Source: Chloroflexia bacterium
Lineage (GTDB): Bacteria > Chloroflexota > Chloroflexia > Thermomicrobiales > JALYUS01
NCBI GenBank assembly: GCA_025928215.1
Contig: JAICJW010000041.1
Location: forward strand, 1-16,351
Length of the DNA stretch: 16,351 bases
Reading direction: 5' to 3'
Position numbers and translations under genes: made by a program. How positions within the stretch are numbered: the first letter of the stretch is position 1; each line of letters starts with the position of its first letter. Under the pieces are notes generated by a model that saw nothing but the letters and a program-made list of their open reading frames with translations, ran no database searches and was not told the origin of the DNA. Positions 1-7,255 of the stretch are shown one piece after another.

Positions 1-22
1 ATCGGCGCGAGAAGGGAAGGCA

Positions 23-997
23 ATGGGCGATGTGCGGCGGGTGCTGATTACCGGAGCGGGGGGATTCGTTGGCTCCTACCTGGTCGCGTACCTCGCCGAA
101 GCGTACCCCGGCTGGCAGGTGACGGGGACGATCCGGCACGCCGCCGAACGGGCTTCCGGTTTCGTCCCGTGCGATCTCCGCGATGCCGGTGCGGTCCTAT
201 CGCTCATCGAACGGACGGCGCCGGAGATGGTCATTCATCTGGCCGGGCAGAGCAATGTTCCGGCGTCCCTCAAGGACCCGGAAACGACGCTCGCGAATAA
301 CATTCTCGGCACGTTGCACCTGCTTGACGGCTGCCGCGCGCACGCGCCAAACGCCCGGCTACTGATTATCAGTTCGAGCGAGGTCTACGGCCCGACGCCG
401 CCGGAGACACAGCCGCTGTGTGAGGAACGGCCACTGCGCCCGGTCAATCCCTACGCCGTCAGCAAAGCGGCGCAGGAGATGCTCGCCTTACAGTACGCGC
501 ATTCCTACGCGCTTGATGTCGTGGTGGCGCGGCCGTTCAATCATATCGGGCCGGGGCAGACGGATCGCTTCGTCGTCAGCGCTTTCGCGCGGCAGGTCGT
601 GGAGGTTGAACGCGGTGAGCGGCGAGCCGTCTCGGTCGGCAACCTCGACGCCGCGCGGGATTTCACCGATGTCCGCGACGTTGTGCGGGCGTATCCCCTC
701 CTGCTGGAAAAGGGGGAACCCGGTGGCATCTATAACATCGGGCGTGGGACGGCGGTGACGATTGGCGATCTGCTCGATCTGCTCCGCCGCCTCGCGCATC
801 GGCCAATCGCGATCGAGCGCGATCCGGCCCGCTTGCGACCATCGGACGTGCCGGTGATGATCGCGGACACGACGCGACTGCGGCAGGCGACCGGCTGGCA
901 GCCGGAGATTCCGCTCGTGCAATCGCTCGATGCGATCGTGTCGTGGTGGCGCGTAGCCCTAACCCCCGGCCCCTTCCCGCGTCGGGAAGGAGAGTAA
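23..997 (+). CDS. rmd: NAD(P)-dependent SDR epimerase/dehydratase, GDP-6-deoxy-D-mannose reductase-like
   Basis: This is an extended short-chain dehydrogenase of 324 aa. The Rossmann motif GAGGFVG is at residues 11-17, the catalytic Ser lies in SSSEVYG (117-123), and Tyr144 and Lys148 form YAVSK. RPFNHIGPGQ (170-179) and RDFTDVRDVVRAY (about 210-222) resemble GDP-4-keto-6-deoxy-D-mannose reductases, which reduce the keto sugar to GDP-D-rhamnose for surface polysaccharide. A GDP-mannose 4,6-dehydratase or another nucleotide-sugar epimerase is possible, since specificity is inferred from motif resemblance only. The ATG follows a purine-rich GAAGGGAAGG that sits close to the start. The family-like sequence ends near SWWRVA (about 307-312). 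The last 12 residues, LTPGPFPRREGE, are encoded by an intergenic-type repeat that also brings the stop codon. Any upstream partner lies outside the window. Confidence 0.78.
   Translation: MGDVRRVLITGAGGFVGSYLVAYLAEAYPGWQVTGTIRHAAERASGFVPCDLRDAGAVLSLIERTAPEMVIHLAGQSNVPASLKDPETTLANNILGTLHLLDGCRAHAPNARLLIISSSEVYGPTPPETQPLCEERPLRPVNPYAVSKAAQEMLALQYAHSYALDVVVARPFNHIGPGQTDRFVVSAFARQVVEVERGERRAVSVGNLDAARDFTDVRDVVRAYPLLLEKGEPGGIYNIGRGTAVTIGDLLDLLRRLAHRPIAIERDPARLRPSDVPVMIADTTRLRQATGWQPEIPLVQSLDAIVSWWRVALTPGPFPRREGE
957..994 (+). repeat. GC-rich palindromic repeat, copy A, inside the end of the SDR gene
   Basis: The element reads CCTAACCCCC, GG, CCCCTTCCCG, CG, then TCGGGAAGG. It contains an 8-bp perfect stem, CCTTCCCG (972-979) and CGGGAAGG (983-990), with a 3-nt loop. 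It is translated in frame as the last residues of the preceding gene, and the TAA follows at 995-997. An inverted copy lies at 1049-1085, and looser relatives lie at 2188-2232 and 4298-4356. It could fold as a terminator-like hairpin, but no T-run follows. Confidence 0.85.
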
Positions 998-1048
998 GTC
1001 TCTCTGATTGATGGATGTTGGGCGGAACACCCGAATAGTGCAATGAGT

Positions 1049-1085
1049 CCCCCCTTCTCGATACGGGAAGGGGATGGGGGTTAGG
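1049..1085 (-). repeat. GC-rich palindromic repeat, copy B, inverted relative to copy A
   Basis: Its reverse complement matches copy A over about 37 bases with some eight differences: CCTAACCCCC, AT, CCCCTTCCCG, TA, TCGAGAAGG. The internal stem is CCTTCTCG (1053-1060) with CGGGAAGG (1064-1071) and has one mismatch. It ends 2 bases before the methyltransferase ATG, so its purine-rich strand supplies whatever ribosome-binding sequence that gene has. Copies A and B can also pair with each other across a 54-bp spacer. Confidence 0.85.
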
Positions 1086-1087
1086 CC

Positions 1088-1894
1088 ATGGCCCAAATCG
1101 AAAGCGCCGCGAACCCGCTCATCAAACGCATCCGCGCGCTCCAGGAGCGTAAGGGGCGCGAGCAGGCGGGGGCGTTGTTTGTTGAAGGCATCCAACCCGT
1201 CTGGCAGGCGGTGGATGCCGGGGCGGGTATCGAAACGCTCGTCATCGCGCCCGATCTGCTGACGAGCGCGGCGGCGCGCGAGATGGTCGCGCAACAGCGA
1301 GCGGCAGGTGTGCCGGCCGCGGAGATTTCCGCCCCGCTCTACGCGCGGATCGCAACGCGCGAAAATCCCTCCGGGCTGGCGGCGATTGTCCGCATCGCAT
1401 CGCGCGATCTTGCCTCGCTCGCCGTCACGCCGCAATCGCTCTTCGTCGCGCTCCACGAAATCGGCAATCCGGGCAATCTCGGTACGATCCTCCGCACGGT
1501 GGACGCGGTGGGCGGTAGCGGCGTGATCCTCGTCGGCGATACGACGGACCCATATCACCCGAATGCGGTGCGGGCGAGCGTGGGAACGCTCTTCCGCCTT
1601 CCCATTGCGCGGGTGGAGCGGATCGAGGACCTGCGTGAATGGAGCCGCGTGCATGGCGTCAGCGTCGTCACTACGTCCGCGCGGGCCACGCAGGAGCACT
1701 GGGAGGCGCGCTATCCCTCGCCGCTGGTGCTGCTCTTCGGCAATGAGGGGCGCGGACTATCGCGTGAAGTGGTGGAGCAGGGTGATCTCGCGGTGCGCAT
1801 CCCGATGCACGGCGGCGCGAGTTCGCTCAACCTCGCCGTCGCGGCGGGGGTATTACTGTACGAAGTGCTCCGGCAGCGACAGGAAGAGCGGTAG
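1088..1894 (+). CDS. SpoU/TrmH-family RNA 2'-O-ribose methyltransferase
   Basis: This 268-aa protein has the layout of a SPOUT RNA methyltransferase, which transfers a methyl group from AdoMet to a ribose 2'-OH in rRNA or tRNA. An N-terminal substrate-binding domain (about 5-100) precedes the knotted catalytic domain. Motif 1 is NPGNLGTILR (127-136, with catalytic-type Asn127 and Arg136). Motif 2 is FGNEGRGLS (217-225, Glu220). Motif 3 is IPM (238-240) followed by SSLNLAVAAGVLLYE (245-259). Length and domain order suit an RlmB/TrmH-like enzyme, but the target nucleotide cannot be told from the sequence. The ATG lies just after a repeat copy whose GGGAAGGGG may act as a ribosome-binding site. 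It converges with the small membrane-protein gene, leaving a 5-bp gap. Confidence 0.92.
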   Translation: MAQIESAANPLIKRIRALQERKGREQAGALFVEGIQPVWQAVDAGAGIETLVIAPDLLTSAAAREMVAQQRAAGVPAAEISAPLYARIATRENPSGLAAIVRIASRDLASLAVTPQSLFVALHEIGNPGNLGTILRTVDAVGGSGVILVGDTTDPYHPNAVRASVGTLFRLPIARVERIEDLREWSRVHGVSVVTTSARATQEHWEARYPSPLVLLFGNEGRGLSREVVEQGDLAVRIPMHGGASSLNLAVAAGVLLYEVLRQRQEER

Positions 1895-1899
1895 CCAAG

Positions 1900-2091
1900 T
1901 TATCCGCTCTGCTGCCACTCTCGGCGGGAGCGAAGGTACAGCCGCCACCCCGCGAAGAGCGTGAAGAGAAAGAGGGGAATGGAAACGAACGCCCGCCAGT
2001 CACCGAGACGAAGGAAATAGTACGACGGGACACCGAAAATCCAGAGCATGTTGGCCCAGAATATCCAGAGCAGAATGAACAGTTGCTTCAT
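1900..2091 (-). CDS. Small two-helix membrane protein, unknown function
   Basis: A 63-aa protein starting MKQLFILLWIFW. Two hydrophobic stretches (about 3-28 and 41-57) are joined by a short polar turn (RLGDWRAF), and the tail is basic (RLYLRSRREW), so an inside C-terminus is likely by the positive-inside rule. It is rich in Trp and Phe. An in-frame ATG seven codons upstream (2112) has no ribosome-binding site. The chosen ATG has GAGAGG 11 nt upstream, a loose spacing. It shares the strand of the acyl-CoA synthetase gene, but a hairpin repeat and a possible separate promoter lie between them. I do not recognise the family. It is supported as a gene by the membrane pattern and by fitting exactly between convergent neighbours. 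Confidence 0.65.
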   Translation of the reverse strand: MKQLFILLWIFWANMLWIFGVPSYYFLRLGDWRAFVSIPLFLFTLFAGWRLYLRSRREWQQSG

Positions 2092-2156
2092 CGCGCGCGG
2101 TGCCTCTCTCATATGCGTTTATTCAATCGCGCCCGCAACGGGCGGACACTGGCACG

Positions 2157-2162
2157 ATTATA
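2157..2162 (-). promoter_or_regulatory. Possible -10 box (TATAAT) for the small membrane-protein gene
   Basis: A perfect TATAAT on the minus strand lies about 65 bp upstream of the ATG at 2091. No good -35 box is found at 16-18 bp spacing, so the call is weak. A 6-bp inverted repeat, CGCCCG-CAA-CGGGCG, follows in the presumed leader at about 2130-2144. Confidence 0.35.
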
Positions 2163-2187
2163 GCGGGCATTGGCATCGCTGGGATAC

Positions 2188-2232
2188 CCACCCCTGCCCC
2201 TCCCCGCTCCGGAGAGGGGTTGGGGGAGGGGC
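2188..2232. repeat. GC-rich hairpin repeat downstream of the acyl-CoA synthetase gene
   Basis: A perfect 10-bp inverted repeat, GCCCCTCCCC (2196-2205) with GGGGAGGGGC (2223-2232), encloses a second palindrome CTCCGGAG (2207-2214). It begins 2 bases past the synthetase stop codon and probably folds in the transcript, where it could protect or end the mRNA. There is no T-run on the exit side, so it is not a standard intrinsic terminator. It belongs to the same loose class as the repeats at 957-1085. Confidence 0.75.
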
Positions 2233-2234
2233 AT

Positions 2235-4220
2235 TTACCGCGCGTCGCCGATGCCGTCCACCGCAGCGGGATTTTCGAGGGCGGTGATGTCGCCGAGGGG
2301 CACGTTGAGGTAGCGCGCCCGGATGACGCGGCGCATCACCTTCGCGTTGCGCGTCTTCGGCAGGTCGCCAACGAACTTGACCGCCTCCGGCTTGAGCGAT
2401 TTGCCGAGTTGGTTGGTGATCTCCGTTTCGATGGCCGCCCGGAGCGATTCGTCCGGCTCATACCCCGGCCGAAGGACGACGAAGGCGACAATCGTTTCGC
2501 CCTTGATGGCGTGCGGGATGCTGATTGCCGCTGCTTCCTGCACTGCCGGGTGTGACACCGCTGCCGACTCGATCTCCGCCGGGCCAACGCGCTTCCCGGC
2601 GACCTTGATCGTGTCGTCCGAGCGGCCGAGAATGTACCAGTAGCCGTCCTCGTCTATGCGCGCGAAGTCGCCATGCACCCAGAGGCCGGGTAGGCGCGAC
2701 CAATAGGTCTCCTCGTATCGCGCCGAATCCTGCCAGAAGCCGCGCGTCATGCCCGGCCAGCCGTTGCGAATCACCAGTTCCCCGACCGCGCCGCGCACCG
2801 GGTTCCCGGCATCGTCCACGACATCTACGGCCATCCCCGGCACGGGCGCGGAAAAGCAGGTCGGTTTGAGGGGCAGAATCGTGAAACTGCTGAGGATGCC
2901 GCCGGAAATCTCCGTACCGCCGGAGTAATTGATGATCGGGCAGCGGCCGCCGCCAATCTCGTCGAAGAACCACTGCCACGGCCCTGGATTCCACGCCTCT
3001 CCGCTCGAACCGAGTGCGCGCAGCGAGGAGAGATCGTGTTTACGCGGCCATTCGTCCCCTTTCGCCATCAGCGCGCGGACGACGGTCGGCGCGACGCCGC
3101 AGACGGTGATCCGATACCGCTCGATCAGCGACCAGAGGCGATCCGGCTCCGGCCAGTCCGGCGTCCCCTCGAAGAGGACGAGCGTGGCGCCGAGCGTCAG
3201 CGTGCCGGTGATCGCCCACGGCCCCATCATCCAGCCGAGGTCCGTGAACCAGAGTAGTGTATCGTCCGCCTGCACATCGAAGCAGTGTGCGAGGTCTTGC
3301 GTCGCCTTGATCGGGAAGCCGTCGTGCGTGTGCAGCGCGCCCTTCGGCCTGCCCGTCGTGCCGGAGGTATAGATAATCATGTACGGATCCTCAGCGTCCG
3401 TCCGCTCCGTCTCTCGCTCGGTCGGCTGCTGCGGGACGATCTCGTGCCACCAGTGATCGCGGCCTGGTGTGAACGGTGCCGCTTCGCCCGTCCGCTGGAA
3501 GACGATCACCGATTCGAGGGTTTCCACCCCGGCAATCGCCGCGTCCGCCGTCTCCTTGAGTGGTATGACCTTGCCCCGGCGGTAGAAGCCATCCGCGGTA
3601 ATGAGCGCCTTCGCGCCCGCATCCCGGAGGCGCGTGGTGACCGATTCCGCGCCGTAACCGGAGAAGATCGGGATGTAGAGTGCGCCGAGTTTCGAGACGG
3701 CGAAGGTCGCTATCGCCGTCTCCGGCACCATCGGCATGAAGATGCCGACGCGGTCGCCCTTGCCAACGCCGAGCGCCGCGAGCGCGCCCGCCAGTTGATT
3801 CGTCTGCTCCCAGAGGGCGCGATAGGTCAGTTCGCGGCTCGCGCCGTCGTCGCCTTCCCAGATCACCGCCGTCTTCGCGGCGTTTGGACCAACGGCATGT
3901 TTGTCGAGCGCATTATGGACGTAGTTATACTGGCCGCCGGGAAACCAGGTCGCCCACGGCACGCCGCGCGAGAGGTCCACCACCGCGTTGTACGGGCGGT
4001 AGAATTGGAGGTCGAGGTCCTTGACCGTCGCGTCCCAGAACCACGATACATCATCTGCCGCCCGCGTCAGCAGTTCATCGAACGAGCCGATTCCCTCACG
4101 CGCCATGAAGCGGCGGAGACGGCTGCGGCGCAGGTTTTCCTCGCTCGGACGCCAGACGATTTCCGCGCTGCCGTCGTCGTGGCCGACCGGCATCGTCGCT
4201 GTGCTTTTCGATTGGGTCAT
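2235..4220 (-). CDS. AMP-forming acyl-CoA synthetase (acetyl-CoA synthetase-like superfamily)
   Basis: This 661-aa ANL-superfamily enzyme activates a carboxylic acid with ATP and joins it to CoA. An Acs-type N-terminal cap includes WFPGGQYNYVHNALDKHA (92-109). The phosphate-binding loop is YTSGTTGRPKG (284-294). GD at 517-518 and GR at 532-533 contact AMP in this family. The C-terminal hinge and lid region includes SDDTIKVAGKRVGPAEIES (534-552), and the catalytic Lys is Lys627 in PKTRNAKVMRR. In the acyl pocket region, where acetyl-CoA synthetases carry WWQTETGG, this protein has NYSGGTEISGG (431-441), nearer to acetoacetyl- and larger-acid synthetases. I therefore do not call it Acs. A strong GGAGGAGGAGG site sits directly before the ATG. 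It lies 137 bp downstream of the DapA-like gene, across a hairpin repeat, and may or may not be cotranscribed. No convincing promoter was found. Confidence 0.9.
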   Translation of the reverse strand: MTQSKSTATMPVGHDDGSAEIVWRPSEENLRRSRLRRFMAREGIGSFDELLTRAADDVSWFWDATVKDLDLQFYRPYNAVVDLSRGVPWATWFPGGQYNYVHNALDKHAVGPNAAKTAVIWEGDDGASRELTYRALWEQTNQLAGALAALGVGKGDRVGIFMPMVPETAIATFAVSKLGALYIPIFSGYGAESVTTRLRDAGAKALITADGFYRRGKVIPLKETADAAIAGVETLESVIVFQRTGEAAPFTPGRDHWWHEIVPQQPTERETERTDAEDPYMIIYTSGTTGRPKGALHTHDGFPIKATQDLAHCFDVQADDTLLWFTDLGWMMGPWAITGTLTLGATLVLFEGTPDWPEPDRLWSLIERYRITVCGVAPTVVRALMAKGDEWPRKHDLSSLRALGSSGEAWNPGPWQWFFDEIGGGRCPIINYSGGTEISGGILSSFTILPLKPTCFSAPVPGMAVDVVDDAGNPVRGAVGELVIRNGWPGMTRGFWQDSARYEETYWSRLPGLWVHGDFARIDEDGYWYILGRSDDTIKVAGKRVGPAEIESAAVSHPAVQEAAAISIPHAIKGETIVAFVVLRPGYEPDESLRAAIETEITNQLGKSLKPEAVKFVGDLPKTRNAKVMRRVIRARYLNVPLGDITALENPAAVDGIGDAR

Positions 4221-4297
4221 GTCCTCCTCCTCCGCGTCGTCGGGGTGCGGCGTGCCATGCGGGCGATGATGTCACAACGATAGCACGCCTGGCGGAA

Positions 4298-4356
4298 AGC
4301 CCCCACCCCCATGCTGGCCTGGAGGGAACCCGGCCCCGCACGCGGGAGGGGGGGCT
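4298..4356. repeat. GC-rich inverted-repeat element between the DapA-like and acyl-CoA synthetase genes
   Basis: The outer arms are AGCCCCC (4298-4304) and GGGGGCT (about 4350-4356). An inner CCCG...CGGG pair lies near 4329-4346. It starts 1 bp past the DapA-like stop codon and fills the first part of the 137-bp gap. It resembles the other GC-rich repeats of the window but carries an unrelated-looking stretch in its middle. It could attenuate read-through from the operon into the synthetase gene. The rest of the gap (4221-4297) holds no clear promoter. Confidence 0.6.
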
Positions 4357-4357
4357 A

Positions 4358-5287
4358 TTAGAGAAGTTCGGCCTCCACCAGCACCTGCCGCACCCGCTCG
4401 ATTTCCTCTGAAGTGTAACGGGTGAGCGGGCGGCCGATGACGTTGGTCTCGATCACGCCACGCAGCATCAGCGCGGTTTTGAATCCGCCGAGCGCGGAGG
4501 CCGTGAACCCCATCCGGCCTGGTGTGCCGCCGTAAATGATCGAGAAGAGCCGGTAGAGCCGTTCCTGCTCGGCCCGTGCCCGCTGCCAGTCACCGGCGCG
4601 GGCGGCATCGTAGATACGGACGAACCCAGCCGGGTCCACATTGCCGAGCCCGGGAACGGAGCCATTCGCACCGAGGAGCAGTGCCGCATCTACGAGCAAT
4701 TCGGAGCCGGTGAAGGCGGCGAATCCGGGCAGCGCGCGGGCGTCCATCACGAGGCCACGGAAGTTCGCCTCATCGCCGCTACTGTCCTTGATGCCCACGA
4801 TCAACCCTTCCGCCGCCATCCGTGTGATGGTCGCGCGCTCGATCTTTACGTGGACGGCGCTCGGGATGTCGTATGCCATGATCGGCAGGCCAATCGCTGC
4901 CTGGATCGTGCGGAAATGGGCGACGATCTCATCCTGGCTGGCGCGGGTGTAGAAGGGCGCGGTGAGGACGAGCGCGTCCACGCCCGCCTTCGCCGCGTTG
5001 CGGGCGTGTTCGAGCGAGGGCGCGGTGGTCATGTCAATCACCCCGGCGAGCACCGGCACCTTGCCACCCGCCGTTCGTACCGCGACATCGAGCGCCATCG
5101 CGCGCTGCCGGTCGGTGAGGAAGACCGTCTCGCTTGTCGAGCCGAGCATGAAGAGGCCATGCACACCTGCGTCGAGCAGGAAGCCGATCAGCCGCTCCAG
5201 CGAGGCAGTATCTACCTCGAAATCCTCGGTCATCGGCGTGCAGACGGGCGGGACGATCCCGCCGAAACCGTTGGGCAATCCGGGCAT
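4358..5287 (-). CDS. DapA-family (dihydrodipicolinate synthase / N-acetylneuraminate lyase) aldolase
   Basis: This 309-aa class I aldolase is of the usual family length. The Schiff-base lysine is Lys167 in GIKDSSGD. The conserved Tyr139 lies in MAYDIP, and the substrate carboxylate loop is GSTSE (49-53). Members cleave or condense pyruvate-containing compounds: lysine biosynthesis, sialate, 2-keto-3-deoxy sugar acids, and others. The position in a catabolic-looking operon with dehydrogenases and an importer favours a 2-keto-3-deoxy sugar-acid lyase or dehydratase over DapA proper, as an inference. The ATG at 5287 overlaps the stop of the upstream gene by one base (TAATG), with GAGGAG about 8 nt upstream. 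The open frame runs further upstream to 5539, but that part is Arg-rich antisense-like sequence and is not family sequence. Confidence 0.92.
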   Translation of the reverse strand: MPGLPNGFGGIVPPVCTPMTEDFEVDTASLERLIGFLLDAGVHGLFMLGSTSETVFLTDRQRAMALDVAVRTAGGKVPVLAGVIDMTTAPSLEHARNAAKAGVDALVLTAPFYTRASQDEIVAHFRTIQAAIGLPIMAYDIPSAVHVKIERATITRMAAEGLIVGIKDSSGDEANFRGLVMDARALPGFAAFTGSELLVDAALLLGANGSVPGLGNVDPAGFVRIYDAARAGDWQRARAEQERLYRLFSIIYGGTPGRMGFTASALGGFKTALMLRGVIETNVIGRPLTRYTSEEIERVRQVLVEAELL

Positions 5288-6279
5288 TACGCATCTCCTC
5301 CCACACGCTGTGTGAGCATAAACAGACCATCCCCGACGCGCACGCGCGGGGTACGGCGGATGAAGGGCAGGACACCATCGGACGGGGCGAAGAGGCGCTC
5401 GCGCACGCGACCCTGGAAATCGACGATCTCGCCGACGAGCGTGCCGCGCGAGACGACTTGCCCCGCGCTTACGAAGGCGCGAAAGAGGCCGTCCTCCCCT
5501 GCCGCGACCATCGTGTCGGTGTTCCCGCCACCGCGCCAAATCTCGCGATGGCGCGGCGCGGGCGATTCGCCGGGCAGCATCCCCATCGCGACCATCGCCC
5601 GCTGGACGCCCTCAATGAAGCACGCAACGGTCGCGCGATCCGCCTGACCGCCACCTGTCGCTTCCGTGTAGACGAAGGGAATGCCGCGTTCGAGCGCGAA
5701 CGAACCAGTGCGGCCCGGCGGCATCGGCGGCGGGTGCGCCCAAATCACCGGCGCGCCGAAGGCATATGCCAGTTCGCGTGATCGCGCGCCTGCGTCATCG
5801 TCCATCGCGGCATAGCCGATGAGCAGTGCGCCATCGAGGGCAACACCGCCGCTGTGGAGGTCAATCAATGCGTCGGCGGGCGCGATGCACTCGGTGGCGA
5901 TCAGATGCGCCAATTGCTCACTCGGCGTCCCGTTCCGGTCGCCGGGGAAGCAGCGCGCGAGGTCTTTATCGTCCTGCGGGTTCGTGCGGCGGCCTGCCTC
6001 ATACGCGGGCGCGTTGACGACCGGCACGGCGATCAGTGTGCCGCTAATCGCGCTCGCGGCCAGCATCGCGAGAAGTTCCGCGATGGCGACCGGGCCTTCG
6101 TACTCGTCGCCGTGGACCGCGCCGAGGAGGGTGAGAACCGGGCCCTCCGCGTTGCCTGTCGCGATGTATGCGGTCACGCTGGCATCGCGGTCTGTCAGTT
6201 GAGTCGGCACAACCTGACCGACTTGCCGCGCATCCCACCACGACGGGCGGTGACGCCTCGCGTCCGTGGCCGTCGTCAT
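5287..6279 (-). CDS. Succinylglutamate desuccinylase/aspartoacylase-family zinc hydrolase
   Basis: This 330-aa M14-like metallohydrolase has zinc ligands His56 and Glu59 in HGDE and His142 in DLHSGG. A probable catalytic acid is Glu206 in YTEATGG. The stretch NAPAYEAGRRTNPQDDKDLARCFPG (residues 89-113) matches the family's arginine and DLNRxFPG region, but the usual Asn is Ala here. A C-terminal beta-rich lobe (about 255-320) is like that of AstE/AspA. The family hydrolyses amide bonds of N-acyl amino acids and related compounds. Here it may deacylate the imported solute, which is inference. The ATG overlaps the upstream permease stop as ATGA, and its own stop overlaps the next start as TAATG. 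Translation of the three genes is therefore probably coupled. Confidence 0.87.
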   Translation of the reverse strand: MTTATDARRHRPSWWDARQVGQVVPTQLTDRDASVTAYIATGNAEGPVLTLLGAVHGDEYEGPVAIAELLAMLAASAISGTLIAVPVVNAPAYEAGRRTNPQDDKDLARCFPGDRNGTPSEQLAHLIATECIAPADALIDLHSGGVALDGALLIGYAAMDDDAGARSRELAYAFGAPVIWAHPPPMPPGRTGSFALERGIPFVYTEATGGGQADRATVACFIEGVQRAMVAMGMLPGESPAPRHREIWRGGGNTDTMVAAGEDGLFRAFVSAGQVVSRGTLVGEIVDFQGRVRERLFAPSDGVLPFIRRTPRVRVGDGLFMLTQRVGGDA

Positions 6280-7214
6280 CCGATTTTCATGTGGGGGTCG
6301 AGCGCGTCGCGCAGGCCGTCACCCATGAAGTTGCAGGCGAGCACAGTGAGGACGATGGCGATGCCTGCCGGAACCCACTGCCACGGTTGCTGTTCGAGGG
6401 TTTGCAAGTTGCGCGCGACATTGATCATGTTGCCCCAACTGGCGGTCGGCGGCTGCACGCCGAGGCCGAGGAAGGAGAGGCCCGCCTCCAGCAGGATCGC
6501 GTTGACGACGCCGAAACTGGCGTAGACGACGAGCACGTCCACGGTGTTAGGGAAGGCATGGACGCCGATCATGCGTGCCGCCGAGGCGCCCATCGCACGG
6601 GCGGCGACGAGGAACTCCTGCTCGCGCAGCGAGAGGAATTTGGCGCGCACGAGGCGGCAGGGCACCGGCCAGTTGAGCAGGCCGATAATCAGCAAGGTCT
6701 TGATGATGCCCGGCCCGGTCAGCGCAACGATGGTCAGGATGATAATGATCGGTGGGAAGGTCATCACGACATCGGTGAAGCGCATGATCAGCCCGTCCAT
6801 CCAGCCGCCGAAGAAGCCTGCCAGGGCGCCGAGGAGCGCGCCGATGATGATCGAGATCGCCGCCGCCGCGAAGCCGATCAAGAGCGAGACGCGCCCCGCG
6901 TAGATCGTCCGCGAGAAGGTGTCCCGCCCGGTGCGGTCGGTGCCCAGCCAATGCTTGGCCGTCGGCCCCTGATTGCGCCCGAGGAGATCGACGGCATTCG
7001 GCCCGACGCGCGCGATGAGCGGCGCGAAGACGGCGAGCAGGATGAAAATGGCGAGCACCACCACTCCGACGACCGCGAGCCGGTGCCGCCGGAAGCGGCG
7101 GAACGCTTGTCGTGTCGGCGTCAGGACGACCGCATGTTTCTTCCCCGCGCGTGTCTCTTGCTCGGATGGCGCGGTGACGCGGGCATTCGTTTCGGCCAGA
7201 CTCTTATCCATCAT
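6276..7214 (-). CDS. ABC transporter permease, DppC/OppC type
   Basis: This 312-aa inner-membrane subunit belongs to a peptide/nickel/oligosaccharide-type importer. A polar N-terminus is followed by a first membrane helix (about 46-68, AVVGVVVLAIFILLAVFAPL). The family signature HWLGTDRTGRDTFSRTIYAGR is at about 88-108, and several further helices follow. The EAA loop, which docks on the ATPase, is EFLVAARAMGASAARMIG. The end, LRDALDPHMKIG, is typical of DppC. A GAGG lies 8 nt before the first of two adjacent ATGs, and the first is chosen. It is separated from the partner permease by 170 bp holding an inverted repeat. It overlaps the hydrolase gene by 4 bp. Substrate class cannot be judged from the permease. 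Confidence 0.95.
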   Translation of the reverse strand: MMDKSLAETNARVTAPSEQETRAGKKHAVVLTPTRQAFRRFRRHRLAVVGVVVLAIFILLAVFAPLIARVGPNAVDLLGRNQGPTAKHWLGTDRTGRDTFSRTIYAGRVSLLIGFAAAAISIIIGALLGALAGFFGGWMDGLIMRFTDVVMTFPPIIIILTIVALTGPGIIKTLLIIGLLNWPVPCRLVRAKFLSLREQEFLVAARAMGASAARMIGVHAFPNTVDVLVVYASFGVVNAILLEAGLSFLGLGVQPPTASWGNMINVARNLQTLEQQPWQWVPAGIAIVLTVLACNFMGDGLRDALDPHMKIG

Positions 7215-7255
7215 CTCTGTACCTCAGTGGCGGTAGGGAAAAGCCCGCCGGAAAT

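Noticed and set aside
2188..2232. Rho-independent terminator after the acyl-CoA synthetase gene
   Set aside because: The hairpin is strong, but no T-run follows on the transcribed exit side, so it is listed as a repeat only.
3285..4283. Plus-strand open frame of 332 codons opposite the acyl-CoA synthetase
   Set aside because: Arg-rich shadow of a gene with complete family motifs on the minus strand.
4358..5287. Assignment of the DapA-like gene as lysine-biosynthesis dihydrodipicolinate synthase
   Set aside because: Family motifs alone do not fix the substrate, and the neighbours are transport and catabolic genes rather than lysine genes.
5288..5539. N-terminal extension of the DapA-like frame
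   Set aside because: Arg-rich, overlaps the hydrolase gene, and the family N-terminus begins at the ATG with a TAATG junction.
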